A DNA stretch of 64,000 nucleotides from Fimbriimonas ginsengisoli Gsoil 348 (GTDB lineage Bacteria; Armatimonadota; Fimbriimonadia; Fimbriimonadales; Fimbriimonadaceae): positions 5,084,001 through 5,148,000 of the forward strand of contig NZ_CP007139.1 in assembly GCF_000724625.1 (NCBI RefSeq), written 5' to 3'. Position 1 is the first letter of the stretch. The number at the start of each line of letters is the position of its first letter. The notes under the pieces are model-generated. The model did no database searches, was not told where the DNA came from, and saw only the letters and a program-made list of their open reading frames with translations. The translations under genes and the position numbers were made by a program. This document shows, in pieces, positions 26,144-35,312 of this stretch.

Positions 26144-27279
26144 AGTCCGAGCTCCTCCGATGCTTGTCGTAGGCCGGACCGAGCATCTTGCCCGAACCGC
26201 CGAAGCAGTTTAATGACGAGCATACGCCGACCTCGAAGCCTTAGCACGGGAACATAAGCCGGCTGAACACCCAATAACCTTCCAATCTGTGCATCGTCTG
26301 GCACCGGCAAATTCAGGAGCGCAAGTTCGCGCTCCTCCTTCGGAAGATCGGAGGGCGGGTCCCACTCCGGCAGTGCGTCCACCAGCATCTGGCGGGAGAC
26401 GCGCTTCCCTTCTCCTTCTTTGTCGCGCAAGACCTCGTGCAACCGCTGGTTTTCCGCAAATGGCTCGTCAGCGTCGGACTGCTGGGCCAAAGACGCCAGC
26501 GCCTCATGGATCATATCGGGCGGAGCCTCTCCGAATCGCTCTTGATAACCCAGGTAGGCGGACAGAATGACGAGGTCGCTCAGCTTGAGCAATATCGTCG
26601 CCTTATAACGATGCGGAAGCGACACGATCTCCTCCCAGTATCCGCTGAGATCGGATCGACCATGCTCGCTCGGGGCGCTCGCCGGGCTCGATGGTTCCCG
26701 CACGAGAGGCTCGGCCATTCGCGGCAGTACTCTCACCACTCTGGAGGCAATTAGATCGATGAGCACTTCCCACTGGATGGGGTGTCCGAAGTACATCACA
26801 AATCTTGTCACAATCGTTCGCGTCGTAAGGTGATCCGGGTTTTCTGCGTAAAGCCCGCCTCCGTTGAAGAACCCCTCGAGATGATCCCGAAGCTGGGAAT
26901 GATCCAGCGCCGTGAAAGGCGTGTCCGATTGCTGCCTACGAAGCCCAATAATCCGGCGATTCTTGTCGTCACGCCACGCAATGAGCTCATCCTCGCCAAC
27001 GGTGGAAGGCCCGTGCAAAACGGTATTGAGTCGGTCGCGAAAGACCTTCCGCGCCGAACCGGTCAAAGCCGAGACCAAGCGAAGAACTACCTGTCTCCCA
27101 TAGGCCACGAAGTCCGGGTGCGCCTCCCCTATTTCGGACCCTAAATACCTACGGGTTAGCTCCATCGCGCGATCGGCGACGATATCGGCATCAGCCTCCG
27201 ACGCCCCAGCCTCGCGAGCCAAGCGCTGCAAAATGATCCACGTCTCGCCATATTCCTTTCCGAATTCTGGAAGCGCCAT
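26140..27279 (-). CDS. Highly divergent sigma-factor-like protein
   Basis: 379 residues from the ATG at 27279 (AAGGA about 11 nt upstream); the longer frame to 27687 has no domain. The N-terminal part (WIILQRLAREAGASEADADIVADRAMELTRRYL) resembles sigma region 2 patterns; the C-terminus (LNLPVPDDAQIGRLLGVQPAYVPVLRLRGRRMLVIKLLRRF) reads like sigma region 4, with an HTH followed by a basic helix. The middle 200 residues, including a Ser/Pro-rich linker near 210, have no counterpart in standard ECF factors. Overlap with the TPR-CHAT gene and the position before an anti-sigma-like domain support a sigma/anti-sigma pair. The sigma assignment is inference at the pattern level. Confidence 0.7.
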   Translation of the reverse strand: MALPEFGKEYGETWIILQRLAREAGASEADADIVADRAMELTRRYLGSEIGEAHPDFVAYGRQVVLRLVSALTGSARKVFRDRLNTVLHGPSTVGEDELIAWRDDKNRRIIGLRRQQSDTPFTALDHSQLRDHLEGFFNGGGLYAENPDHLTTRTIVTRFVMYFGHPIQWEVLIDLIASRVVRVLPRMAEPLVREPSSPASAPSEHGRSDLSGYWEEIVSLPHRYKATILLKLSDLVILSAYLGYQERFGEAPPDMIHEALASLAQQSDADEPFAENQRLHEVLRDKEGEGKRVSRQMLVDALPEWDPPSDLPKEERELALLNLPVPDDAQIGRLLGVQPAYVPVLRLRGRRMLVIKLLRRFGQDARSGLRQASEELGL

Positions 27280-27844
27280 TTTCGACTGAGTCCTTGTTAA
27301 AAAAGGACTATAACTCGAAGTCGCATGGTTCTTCCTATCCCGAAAGAAGACGAGCAAAATCCGAGTACCCGACAAGGAAATGGACCGCCGGTCACTAGAC
27401 CGCCAAATTGAGCCGCCGCTGTCTTTGCCCGTTTCCGGGTCATAGGCTTGCGATCTCGAAGGCGCATAAGCCGCCCTTACCAAGGAGTCCCCCAGCGGCC
27501 GCTTCCATTCGAGCTTCCTCGCCCGACGCAAAAACATGCTGTGCCTCCCCGGCCTAATCCGCGCGAGCCTAGCGGTTCTACCGACGAAAGCCCCCTCGTA
27601 TGAAGCCCCGGACAATCCGCTTGACTGCGATAACCAAGGCCACCCAAATCCTCCGCACTGCGCCAAAACCACCTCCCGAAGGCGCATCGTCGCCTTCGAG
27701 TTTCTTAAGGCCGATGCTCCGGCGGTTATTACAGGTGATTTCGAGAATTATGCGAAAACGATTCGAGATCCTCAAGCAACCCTCATCGCAAGGATCGAAG
27801 TCGGTTTACCGTACCTTCCAAATTTCTCGTGCCACGATAGAGGT
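27280..27844. other. 565-bp divergent intergenic region
   Basis: Lies between the starts of the sigma-like gene and the metalloprotease. It must hold two promoters. Open frames cross it on both strands (27536 onward on plus, up to 27687 on minus) but they are extensions of the flanking genes or lack ribosome sites. It is long for this compact genome. I see no clear repeat or RNA motif in it. Confidence 0.5.
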
Positions 27845-29200
27845 ATGAATGCCGATCGCCTCGGTGTGGCGTTGCTTCTCGGAGCTCTTGTCACGGCCGC
27901 CCACGCGGACATCACCATCGACAACTTTGAACCGGGCGAGGTTGTCCGCCACCCGGTGGTGGTGCTCCGCGGGCATGCCGGCGGAGACTCGATCGCCGTC
28001 GGTCAGAGCTGGGCCAACGCCGGTCGGACCCCCGTGGTGAAGGGTGAATTCCGGGCCATCGTTGAATTGAGACCCGGCCCGAACATGATCGTTCTCCAGT
28101 CCGGTCGCGACACCATGAAATACCGGATCGACTACCGCCCCCCAACCTCGCCGATCAAGGTTTTAGCGATTTGGGTGCGGGCGAAGGATGAACCAGAGGA
28201 CGCTTATTACTATTCACCCACCGGCGACCGCCCCCGCGTGCGCGAAAAATTCGATACCGCCTTGAAAGCGATCCAATGCTTCTATGCCGAGGCGATGCAC
28301 GACGCCGGATACGGCAGAAAGACCTTTCCGCTCGAGCTCGATAAGAACGGCAAGGTCGTCGTCCACGTCCTCACCGTCCCCAAGACCGGCGCTGAAATGC
28401 GGGCGATGGAGAACAACGAGTCGTGGAGCTACATCTACGGCCTCCTCTCGAAGGAATTCCCGGAAAACGACACCCATTGGTGCGCCATGCTCGGCTTCTC
28501 TGGCTACGACCGAGGTACCAAGAAATCCCCCGGCCACTACGCCCTCGGCGGCGGCTCCCTCGGCGCTTTCGGCACCGGCAGCATGTCGCACTGGCCCGCC
28601 TCTCTAAAGGAGATCCAGAAGGTGATGACCGACGCCACCCTGCTGGATCCCAACCAAACGTTCGACGACAGCGCCTTCCGCCGGACCGTTTGGGCAAACG
28701 TCTCCACCGCCTGGGGTGCGATGGCGCACGAAATGGGCCACACCTTCGGCCTCCCCCACTCGAACGACCCGTTCAGCGTCATGTCCCGCGGTTTCGACTA
28801 CGTGAATCGAACCTTCGTGGTGGAAGAAGCGCCAAGGGCCGGGGTCGACCATTGGGTCGCCGTCAAGCCCGACGAGCACTCTCGATGGGACAAATACTCG
28901 GCCGCCAAACTCAACTGGAACCCCTATTTCCAACCCGACCTCGTCCGTGACACCACCTCCGCCGCCCCCTCGATCAGAGTCGACGGAGACCAGGTCGTCA
29001 TCACCGCGGCGTCTGGAATCCGGGTCTGGGGAGCCGACCGCGACGACACCACCCCAGTATTTAGCGAGTTCTTAAAGGACGCGCCCACCGAGGTGACAAC
29101 GTCACTCAAAGAGCTTCGGGAGAAGTTCAAGTCTCCTTACCGGATTACCGTCGTAGACACGGCGGGGCGCCAGGTTACAATCGACGAAAAAGGGCAATAA
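27845..29200 (+). CDS. Secreted zinc metalloprotease (HExxHxxGxxH)
   Basis: 451 residues from the ATG at 27845, which gives a signal peptide (MNADRLGVALLLGALVTAAHA). An N-terminal beta domain (ITIDNFEPGEVVRHPVVVLRGHAGG) of about 90 residues precedes the catalytic domain. The zinc site is AHEMGHTFGLPHS with the third ligand histidine in place, and a Met-turn SVMSRGF follows about 10 residues later, so this is a metzincin. A beta-sandwich tail follows. The layout resembles the putative Metallopeptidase_3 group related to yeast YIL108W. A lipoprotein gene starts 9 bp after its stop. Substrate unknown; the extended frame upstream of 27845 is non-coding. Confidence 0.9.
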   Translation: MNADRLGVALLLGALVTAAHADITIDNFEPGEVVRHPVVVLRGHAGGDSIAVGQSWANAGRTPVVKGEFRAIVELRPGPNMIVLQSGRDTMKYRIDYRPPTSPIKVLAIWVRAKDEPEDAYYYSPTGDRPRVREKFDTALKAIQCFYAEAMHDAGYGRKTFPLELDKNGKVVVHVLTVPKTGAEMRAMENNESWSYIYGLLSKEFPENDTHWCAMLGFSGYDRGTKKSPGHYALGGGSLGAFGTGSMSHWPASLKEIQKVMTDATLLDPNQTFDDSAFRRTVWANVSTAWGAMAHEMGHTFGLPHSNDPFSVMSRGFDYVNRTFVVEEAPRAGVDHWVAVKPDEHSRWDKYSAAKLNWNPYFQPDLVRDTTSAAPSIRVDGDQVVITAASGIRVWGADRDDTTPVFSEFLKDAPTEVTTSLKELREKFKSPYRITVVDTAGRQVTIDEKGQ

Positions 29201-29209
29201 AATAGGGCG

Positions 29210-30202
29210 ATGGTTCGTCGACTACTGCTGCCAACTTTTGTCGTCGCTCTTGCCGGATGCGGAGGAGGCACGGGATCCGCCGGGAGCGGAACCCCGGAAC
29301 GAAGTCCAATCGTCGCCGTGGCGATGACCACTCCGTTCGGCTACTCGGCGATTCCGTCGGTTCGTAACGACGGGTCGATGTTCGGATATGAGCTCGTCAC
29401 CGATAGCCCCAAACCGTACGTTCCGAGCTTTTGGATGCGCCCAGACCTGGTGGAGACCATCCCGATTCTCGACGACAGGACTGTCTATGAGTCGGTGATC
29501 GGTCTTTCGCCAAATCAAGATCTGGTCATTGGCTCGAGCCTCGATGTCCACAACTCGTTCGGGCCTCGGCGGGGATTTGTCTACCGGCGGAGCACCGGCG
29601 CCTTCCATGTCCTAAGGTTGGCGGGAACTTCCTCCCTCCAGGTATATCCGCTCACCGTAAGCGACTCCGGCGCCGTCACCGGAACCGTCTACGATCCGGA
29701 CGGCGTGGATCGCTACGAAAGGCGGTTCACGTACAACCTTTCCGACGATTCCTATCAGGTCTTAGGGCCGACACCGGATACCCGCTTCGATCCCGGCTAT
29801 CCCGCCGAAGCTACCAGCCGGATGGTCGACTCAGTTTCATCGAATCGGGCCTACGCCACCGGACGCCTGACCCTCGTGGGTCATGCCCGTTTCGTCATTT
29901 GGTCTCTGTTAACTCACGAATACCGTCTCATCGGCCCTGTCGATGTAAACGGAGTCGGGGGCGCAATTTCCGACGATGGAACGGTTTCAACCTTTCAAAA
30001 CTCGGTCTCTCCCTACCAAACTTGGCTCTGCAAAGAAGATGGACAGTTGCACGACCTGCTGACAACGATCCGCGCCAGCGGTTACGGATCTGCCTGGGGG
30101 CGAATCGGATTCGTCTCTCTTTCGCCGAACGGCAAGTATCTGACCGCCACCGGAGTTAACGGCAACTATTTCAATTCCGCCGTCCGGCTCCAAATCAAAT
30201 AG
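29210..30202 (+). CDS. Lipoprotein with HAF-like beta-repeat pattern
   Basis: 330 residues. The lipobox VVALAGC gives Cys17, followed by a Gly/Ser linker. The body shows recurring blocks such as SVRNDGSMFGYELV, LSPNQDLVIGSSLD, VSDSGAVTGTVYDPDG, ISDDGTVSTF and LSPNGKYLTATGVNG, consistent with a beta-propeller of HAF-type repeats (D-G-x-V-x-G). It is probably co-transcribed with the metalloprotease 9 bp upstream and anchored on the cell surface; a binding or adaptor role is a guess. Repeat reading is mine and not confirmed. Confidence 0.75.
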   Translation: MVRRLLLPTFVVALAGCGGGTGSAGSGTPERSPIVAVAMTTPFGYSAIPSVRNDGSMFGYELVTDSPKPYVPSFWMRPDLVETIPILDDRTVYESVIGLSPNQDLVIGSSLDVHNSFGPRRGFVYRRSTGAFHVLRLAGTSSLQVYPLTVSDSGAVTGTVYDPDGVDRYERRFTYNLSDDSYQVLGPTPDTRFDPGYPAEATSRMVDSVSSNRAYATGRLTLVGHARFVIWSLLTHEYRLIGPVDVNGVGGAISDDGTVSTFQNSVSPYQTWLCKEDGQLHDLLTTIRASGYGSAWGRIGFVSLSPNGKYLTATGVNGNYFNSAVRLQIK

Positions 30203-30205
30203 CGT

Positions 30206-31633
30206 TCAGGGCAGCACCAGGAACTCCTGAACCTTGCCATCCGGCGTCCGGTACAGGAGCATGCGGATAACATTTCCGGGAAAGTGAAAGATCGGCACCG
30301 AAACCCTCATGCCGCCCCTTTCCCCTGCCGGGGAAATCGTCACCGATTCCGGTTTGCCAAACCGCCCCAGCGACTTCGCCGCCTCGGCGAGTCGGCCTTT
30401 AGAGAGGAAGTAGGAGAACTCCTCCCCGAGGGCGGTTCGGTCGACTTCGCCCGACTGAAGTTGGGCAAAGAGTCTTTTCGCCACGACCAGATCGGAATCT
30501 CCGACGATCGTCAGCGTCCGCTGGGCCGAAGGCAATGGCTGCGAGGGCGTCTTCGCCGCCCCCTTGACGGCCGGTGGCAACACCCGCTGAACCAGGGCGT
30601 TCATCACTAAGGAAACGTTTCCCATGTCACGGTTCATCAGAATCGCCACCGCCATCCGATTAGCCGGGCAGTAGAGGTTATCCGCGGCGAATCCTCCAAC
30701 CGCTCCGCTGTGCTCGTAGGCGACATTCCCGCGCAAATCCAGCACCTGAATCCCGGCGGCATACTGCGTGTCGGCGCCGTTCGAAACCTTTCGTGCCGTC
30801 GTGAAGATTGCGTAGGACGCGGGGGACATGACCTTTCCATCCATCAACGCGAGGTCCCACTTCAACAGGTCCGAGGCCGTCGAATAAAGATCGCCCGCGG
30901 CGCCCGCCCATCCGCTTCCTTCGCGAAGAGCCGGCTCATCCAGCCCAAGGTACTGCGACATCGTCCCCTCCGCGAACCGGGAGCCCGGGTGTTTCGGCGA
31001 ATAAAACGTGTCGCGCATGTCCAGCGGGACAAATATTTCCCTCATAAGAAAGTCGTTCATCGAACGCCCGCTCACCTTCTCGACTACCAAGCCCAGAAGG
31101 ATGTAGTCGGTGTTGCTGTACGACCATTGCGTGCGAGGAGGAAAATCAAGCGGCAGCGTTCCGTATCGATTGGCCAGATCCAAGGCCTTGATCGGTCGCA
31201 TCATTCGACGGTCGACGAAGTCGAGCGGATAGTAATCCGGATACCCCGCTACGTGGTTCATCAAGTCGAGGAGGGTGACGTTGTCCGCCGAGGTCATCTG
31301 AGGAAAATATATTGCCAGCTTATCGTTTACCGAAAGCTTTCCGGCGTCGGCCAACTTGAGGATACAGGCGGAAGTGAACTGCTTCGTCACCGAGCCGACC
31401 GCGAACGGCGTACTCGCCAGAACCGGCTCGTTTCGTCCGGCCCGTTTGGTTCCGTAACCTTTGGCGAGAATGACCTTCCCATCCACCATCACGGCGACAG
31501 ACGCGCCGACGAGCTTTGCAGCAGCTAACGCTTTGGAAGCGACCTGGTCGGCCTCAGTGGCGGTAAGGGTCTGAGAGAAGCCGGAGGTGGAGGCAATGGC
31601 GACGAAAAGCGAGCCAAAGTTACGGCGAAACAC
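30206..31633 (-). CDS. Secreted serine hydrolase, class C beta-lactamase family
   Basis: 475 residues with an N-terminal signal (MFRRNFGSLFVAIASTSGFSQ). Active-site motifs are SVTK (nucleophile Ser in GSVTKQFTSACILKL), YSN (WSYSNTDYILLGLV) and HSG (YEHSGAVGGF). The last 110 residues (from about 365) form an extra domain (LTIVGDSDLVVAKRLFAQLQSGEVDRTALGEEFSYFLS) often seen as a DUF3471-like tail on such hydrolases. This makes it a D-aminopeptidase/esterase-type member rather than a dedicated beta-lactamase. It is convergent with the HAF-like gene (3-bp gap). Distinct from the cytosolic hydrolase at 4040-5068. Confidence 0.92.
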   Translation of the reverse strand: MFRRNFGSLFVAIASTSGFSQTLTATEADQVASKALAAAKLVGASVAVMVDGKVILAKGYGTKRAGRNEPVLASTPFAVGSVTKQFTSACILKLADAGKLSVNDKLAIYFPQMTSADNVTLLDLMNHVAGYPDYYPLDFVDRRMMRPIKALDLANRYGTLPLDFPPRTQWSYSNTDYILLGLVVEKVSGRSMNDFLMREIFVPLDMRDTFYSPKHPGSRFAEGTMSQYLGLDEPALREGSGWAGAAGDLYSTASDLLKWDLALMDGKVMSPASYAIFTTARKVSNGADTQYAAGIQVLDLRGNVAYEHSGAVGGFAADNLYCPANRMAVAILMNRDMGNVSLVMNALVQRVLPPAVKGAAKTPSQPLPSAQRTLTIVGDSDLVVAKRLFAQLQSGEVDRTALGEEFSYFLSKGRLAEAAKSLGRFGKPESVTISPAGERGGMRVSVPIFHFPGNVIRMLLYRTPDGKVQEFLVLP

Positions 31634-32087
31634 TTACGATTATGCGTCGAAGTCACCTCGTGGCCGGACAATCCTTATCCACCAGTTCAGAAAATCGCCC
31701 CTGCCCGAAGAATGTTCGGCGGGCCTTCCACAAATGCCGACTGTCGACGGGCAACTCGACCGAGCGCTTTCAACAAGTGCCGGGCTCCCGTCGAAAAATC
31801 GAACAAATCTACTCGCCGCGATTTCGAACCGATAACTGCTTCGTGTTGATCATCGGCAAGTAGCACTCGCCGCCGGTAACGACCTCCCGAAGAGCCTGCA
31901 CCTTAACTTTTGGCGTAGAAACCGGGTGACGCCAAGCGTGAACGGCGGCGTACTTCGAATGAAGCAATAGACACACGGCCGAGACAAGAGCCATGCCGAA
32001 TCAGACCCGCGACCCTTGGTTACTGTTCCATGGCTTGGGTATAAAGCCCCCACGCCCAACGTCGCGCGTGTCTGACCCAACAAGAAG
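31634..32087. other. 454-bp intergenic region, no gene recognised
   Basis: Divergent promoter region between the serine hydrolase and the flavoprotein. Somewhat lower in GC. Small open frames exist (for example minus 31809-31994) without family motifs or clear ribosome sites. It could hold decayed coding sequence. Confidence 0.4.
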
Positions 32088-33080
32088 ATGAACACCGTGG
32101 ACGTGACGATCATCGGCGGCGGCCCCTGCGGCCTTTTCGCGAGCTTTTATGCCGGCCTGCGCGGGATGTCGGTGCGCATCATCGACTCCTTACCGGAGCT
32201 CGGCGGCCAGCTCACGGCCCTTTACCCCGAAAAGTACGTTTACGATATGCCGGGATTTCCCAAGGTGCTGGCGAAGGACCTCGCCCGCGAACTGATTCGT
32301 CAGGGCACGCAGTTCGAAACCGAGGTTGTTCTCGAAGAGACCGCTTCGGCACTGGAAAAGACCGACGACGGCTACCTCATCCGAACTCTTAAAGGTCTCG
32401 AGCTTCCAACTCGTACCGTGATCATCTCCGCCGGTGCGGGCGCCTTCCAACCGACTAAGATCGGAGTCGAGAGGGAGGAGGATTTCGCCGGCAAGGGAAT
32501 CTACTACGGCGTGAAGGACAAGGCGCGGTTTGCCGGCAAGAACATCGCCATTGTCGGCGGCGGCGACTCCGCCTTCGACTGGGCGCTCAATCTCGAAGAC
32601 GTGGCCGGCCCGATGACCCTCATCCACCGCCGCGACGTCTTCAAGGCGCACGAAGACTCGGTCGACAAGGTCAAAGCCAGCCGAGTCGAGATGAAGCTCT
32701 GGTACGCCGTCAAGGCGCTCCACGGCGACGGCGAGATCACCGGCGTCACTCTGGAGAACACCCAAACCAAAGAGTGCCATCACCACGAATGCGACGCCGT
32801 CATCGTAAATATCGGCTTCAAGTCGAGCCTCGGCCCGATCAAGGAATGGGGCCTCGATATCGAGAAGAACCAGATCAAGGTGGACGAGCGGTACGAGACG
32901 AACCTTCCCGGCGTCTTCGCCGTGGGCGACGTCTGCTCCTTCCCGAGCAAGATCAAGCTCATCGCCACCGGCGTCGGTGAGGCCGCTACCGCCGTCTGCT
33001 ACGCCAAAACCCGCCTAGACCCCGCCGCCAAACTCTTCCCCGGCCACTCCTCCGACATGGAGCTCCCGGCAACGCATTAA
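32088..33080 (+). CDS. Ferredoxin/flavodoxin--NADP reductase, thioredoxin-reductase-like
   Basis: 330 residues. FAD-binding GGGPCGLFASFYAGLRG near residue 10, NADPH-binding GGGDSAFDWALNLEDVA near residue 160 and the FAD-contact VFAVGDVC near residue 275 mark a two-dinucleotide-binding-domain flavoprotein. The thioredoxin-reductase CxxC is absent, and the layout (PELGGQLTALYPEKYVYDMPGFPKV) matches the YumC/FNR type 2 group, which reduces ferredoxin or flavodoxin with NADPH. Standard length. It is followed by a cluster of hairpin repeats and then a convergent gene. Confidence 0.95.
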   Translation: MNTVDVTIIGGGPCGLFASFYAGLRGMSVRIIDSLPELGGQLTALYPEKYVYDMPGFPKVLAKDLARELIRQGTQFETEVVLEETASALEKTDDGYLIRTLKGLELPTRTVIISAGAGAFQPTKIGVEREEDFAGKGIYYGVKDKARFAGKNIAIVGGGDSAFDWALNLEDVAGPMTLIHRRDVFKAHEDSVDKVKASRVEMKLWYAVKALHGDGEITGVTLENTQTKECHHHECDAVIVNIGFKSSLGPIKEWGLDIEKNQIKVDERYETNLPGVFAVGDVCSFPSKIKLIATGVGEAATAVCYAKTRLDPAAKLFPGHSSDMELPATH

Positions 33081-33093
33081 TCTTCCCGCGTGA

Positions 33094-33137
33094 CACGGGC
33101 GGCTCGCCCGTGGGTATCCATGGGCGGCCCGCCCATG
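33094..33137. repeat. Double-hairpin repeat, copy 2
   Basis: CACGGGCGGCTCGCCCGTG, GGTAT, then CATGGGCGGCCCGCCCATG. The first hairpin is identical to that at 7242-7260; the second keeps its pairing although its sequence differs by compensating changes, which suggests the fold is what is conserved. Confidence 0.75.
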
Positions 33138-33162
33138 TTTCGGCGTACCTTTCGGTACGCCG

Positions 33163-33191
33163 GATCGTCGGCGAGGCGCCGACGCTACGTT
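33163..33191. repeat. GGCGAGGCGCCGACGCTAC-family repeat, copy 2
   Basis: Reads GATCGTCGGCGAGGCGCC then GACGCTACGTTG, matching 8471-8496 in the same orientation. It lies between the convergent flavoprotein and acetyltransferase genes, directly after a smaller GGCGTACC/GGTACGCC hairpin. Confidence 0.65.
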
Positions 33192-33194
33192 GGG

Positions 33195-34346
33195 CTAGAA
33201 GAAATCCGCGCAGATGACCGGCGACGGCGGCATTAGCCGTTGCGCCGCCTTTAGCGCGGCGGCATTCCCAACCGTCACGAGCCCGAGCCTCGCGAGATCC
33301 GCGAGGCTCGGCTCGCCAAGAAACGCCTGCGCAAAGGGCCGAACGTCCAGCGTCAGTTCCGCGGTATCCGCCGGCTCGACCACCACCTCGCCCGGTCGGA
33401 ACGCCACCCGCCAAGGCCCCTCGTTCTCGGGGACCACGTCGTCCACCACCCGAATAGTGAACTCGCCCGACTCCTCCGTATGCAGAGAACGGAGTGCCAA
33501 CGGCACGTCACAAACGCGAAACATCACCGGCCGATCCGCGGTTACCTGCACCCCTTGGTCGAGATACTGCGCAAAGAACGGCGAGTCGGATGGCTCGAAC
33601 CAAGAGAGCGCGGTCTTGTTGATGCCGATCCCGGCAAAGGTGTCGAGGAGCGCTCGATATCCTTCCAGAGTCGACCAAGCGACGTCCGAAATATGGTCGG
33701 TTGACCAAAAGTCGACGTTGTGGCTGACCACCGCGTACGCCTCGACCGGATCGCCGGCGGCGTAGATCGTCAGCGGACGGTTCTCGCCGAGGACCCGCTC
33801 CCATAGCTTCTCCGTGCGCAAGCTAAGCCCGCTACGCGCATGGGCGAACGCTTCGTAACAAGGGTTCAACTGCTCCCAATCCGCCGGCGTAAGCCGTCGA
33901 ATCGGCAAGTCGTGCGCGACCTTTGGGAAGCGCGGCGTGGGGCAAACGATCTTGAGCCGCTTTCCCGCGACCTCATATCCCGCCCGCCGGTAGAAGGGCT
34001 CGCGGAATGCGTACAGGCTCGCCACCGGGATTCCCTCTTCTCGCAGCTGGCGGATCAGCCACTTCATCATCGTGGTCCCGATGCCCCCCTTCCGCCGGTG
34101 CGGATAAACCGCCACGCCGGCCACGCCCACGCACCTCAAAGTCGCCTTTCCGCGCGTACAGGTGAGATCGAGGGTAACGAACGCCCCCGCGACCTCGCCG
34201 TCGGACAACGCGGCGAACGGGCGGGTGTGCTTGAATACGCGCCGTTCCTCCGGCACCGGGTCGCCATTGTTATACGTCAACGCCCGGACGTCGTAAAAAC
34301 CCCCGGCATCCTCGGGTTGCATCGGTCGAACGATGATTGACGGCAT
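33195..34346 (-). CDS. Eis-like GNAT N-acetyltransferase with SCP2-type C-terminal domain
   Basis: 383 residues. The GNAT core holds the acetyl-CoA loop VAVYPHRRKGGIGTTMM near residue 80 and the YAFREPFYRRAGYEVAGK segment near 115. A second degenerate GNAT-like part and a C-terminal sterol-carrier-like domain (TIRVVDDVVPENEGPWRVAF...VVVEPADTAELTLDVRPFAQAFLGEPSLADL) follow, giving the three-domain Eis arrangement. Family members acetylate aminoglycosides, peptides or lysines. It ends in VICADFF, where the C-terminal carboxylate of Eis proteins lies in the active site. The natural substrate is unknown. Confidence 0.93.
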   Translation of the reverse strand: MPSIIVRPMQPEDAGGFYDVRALTYNNGDPVPEERRVFKHTRPFAALSDGEVAGAFVTLDLTCTRGKATLRCVGVAGVAVYPHRRKGGIGTTMMKWLIRQLREEGIPVASLYAFREPFYRRAGYEVAGKRLKIVCPTPRFPKVAHDLPIRRLTPADWEQLNPCYEAFAHARSGLSLRTEKLWERVLGENRPLTIYAAGDPVEAYAVVSHNVDFWSTDHISDVAWSTLEGYRALLDTFAGIGINKTALSWFEPSDSPFFAQYLDQGVQVTADRPVMFRVCDVPLALRSLHTEESGEFTIRVVDDVVPENEGPWRVAFRPGEVVVEPADTAELTLDVRPFAQAFLGEPSLADLARLGLVTVGNAAALKAAQRLMPPSPVICADFF

Positions 34347-34493
34347 GTAGTGAATCTTACTTCCGAGATATCCCCGCCCGCCGCCAAAACGCGGCCACCC
34401 CCGGAGCGCGGCCGTCCCGGCCGCTCCCCGGACCCCGGGCGTCCCGCCCGGTCCGCACTCCTACAGATTTTCTTAGGAGGTAGCCTCTAGGCG

Positions 34494-35312
34494 ATGAAGG
34501 TGGGCGTAGTCGGGCTGGGATTGATCGGCGGATCGATCGGTCTCGCTCTTCGCGATCCTTCCCGAGAGATTCTCGGATTCGATCCTTCCGAAGCGAACGC
34601 CAAGCTCGCCCTCGACCGCTTTTGTGTCGACCGCCTCGCCCCATTGGAGGAGGTCGCGAAGGCAGAGATCGTCTTCGTCGCCGCGCCGCCGCTTCACGTC
34701 ATTGCCGTGCTTGACCAAATCGCCAAACTCCGCGGCGAACAAACCGTGGTAACCGATTGCACAAGCGTGAAGGCCGAGGTAGCGGCTTGGGCTGTCCGCA
34801 CCGGCGCGCCCTGGTTCGTCGGCGGACACCCGATGGCGGGGCATGAAAAGTCAGGCCCCGGCTTCGCCTCTTCCTGGATGTTCCGCAACGCCCGATGGAT
34901 CCTCACCCCCGTTAAGGCGACGGACAAAGCGGCTGTCAAGCAAGTGGAAGAGCTCGTTCGCGCCATGGGCGCGGTTCCGGTCCGCGCCAAACCGGATGCG
35001 CACGACCGCCAGGTCGCCATCCTCAGCCATCTTCCCCACGCCTTCGCCTCGGTCCTGGTCACGTTGGGCGAAGAGCTCGAACGGACCGACGTCGCCGCCG
35101 GCTCCTGGCGTGACCTCACCCGGGTGGGCGGGGTCGACCCCGACCTCTGGTCCCAGATCCTCCTCGGCAATCGGACCGAGCTCACCAAAGTGCTGGAAGA
35201 CGCCGAGCGCGAGCTGGCCGCCTTGCGCGAAGCGCTCCAAACCGACGACCGAAAGGCGGTCCGCGCCATCCTAGAACGGTCCCGAATCGCGAAGAAGAAA
35301 CAAGAAGCATGA
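34494..35312 (+). CDS. tyrA: Prephenate dehydrogenase
   Basis: 272 residues with an N-terminal NAD(P) fold (MKVGVVGLGLIGGSIGLAL) and the prephenate-site segment WFVGGHPMAGHEKSGPGFAS, in which the histidine is the catalytic residue of TyrA. The closing helices are typical (LSHLPHAFASVLV, SWRDLTRVGGVDPDLWSQILL). It converts prephenate to 4-hydroxyphenylpyruvate in tyrosine synthesis. AGGAGG lies at 34474-34479, 14 nt before the ATG. It overlaps aroA by 4 bp, consistent with an aromatic amino acid operon. HPPD at 51631-52734 uses the same intermediate. Confidence 0.96.
   Translation: MKVGVVGLGLIGGSIGLALRDPSREILGFDPSEANAKLALDRFCVDRLAPLEEVAKAEIVFVAAPPLHVIAVLDQIAKLRGEQTVVTDCTSVKAEVAAWAVRTGAPWFVGGHPMAGHEKSGPGFASSWMFRNARWILTPVKATDKAAVKQVEELVRAMGAVPVRAKPDAHDRQVAILSHLPHAFASVLVTLGEELERTDVAAGSWRDLTRVGGVDPDLWSQILLGNRTELTKVLEDAERELAALREALQTDDRKAVRAILERSRIAKKKQEA

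Noticed and set aside
27280-27687. 136-codon extension of the sigma-like protein
   Set aside because: No domain or ribosome site; codon 137 has a sensible start with AAGGA upstream.
34347-34493. GC-rich gap before tyrA as a structured RNA
   Set aside because: Contains several GGCCG/CGGCC pairs but no known RNA layout; the gap is short and best seen as leader sequence.
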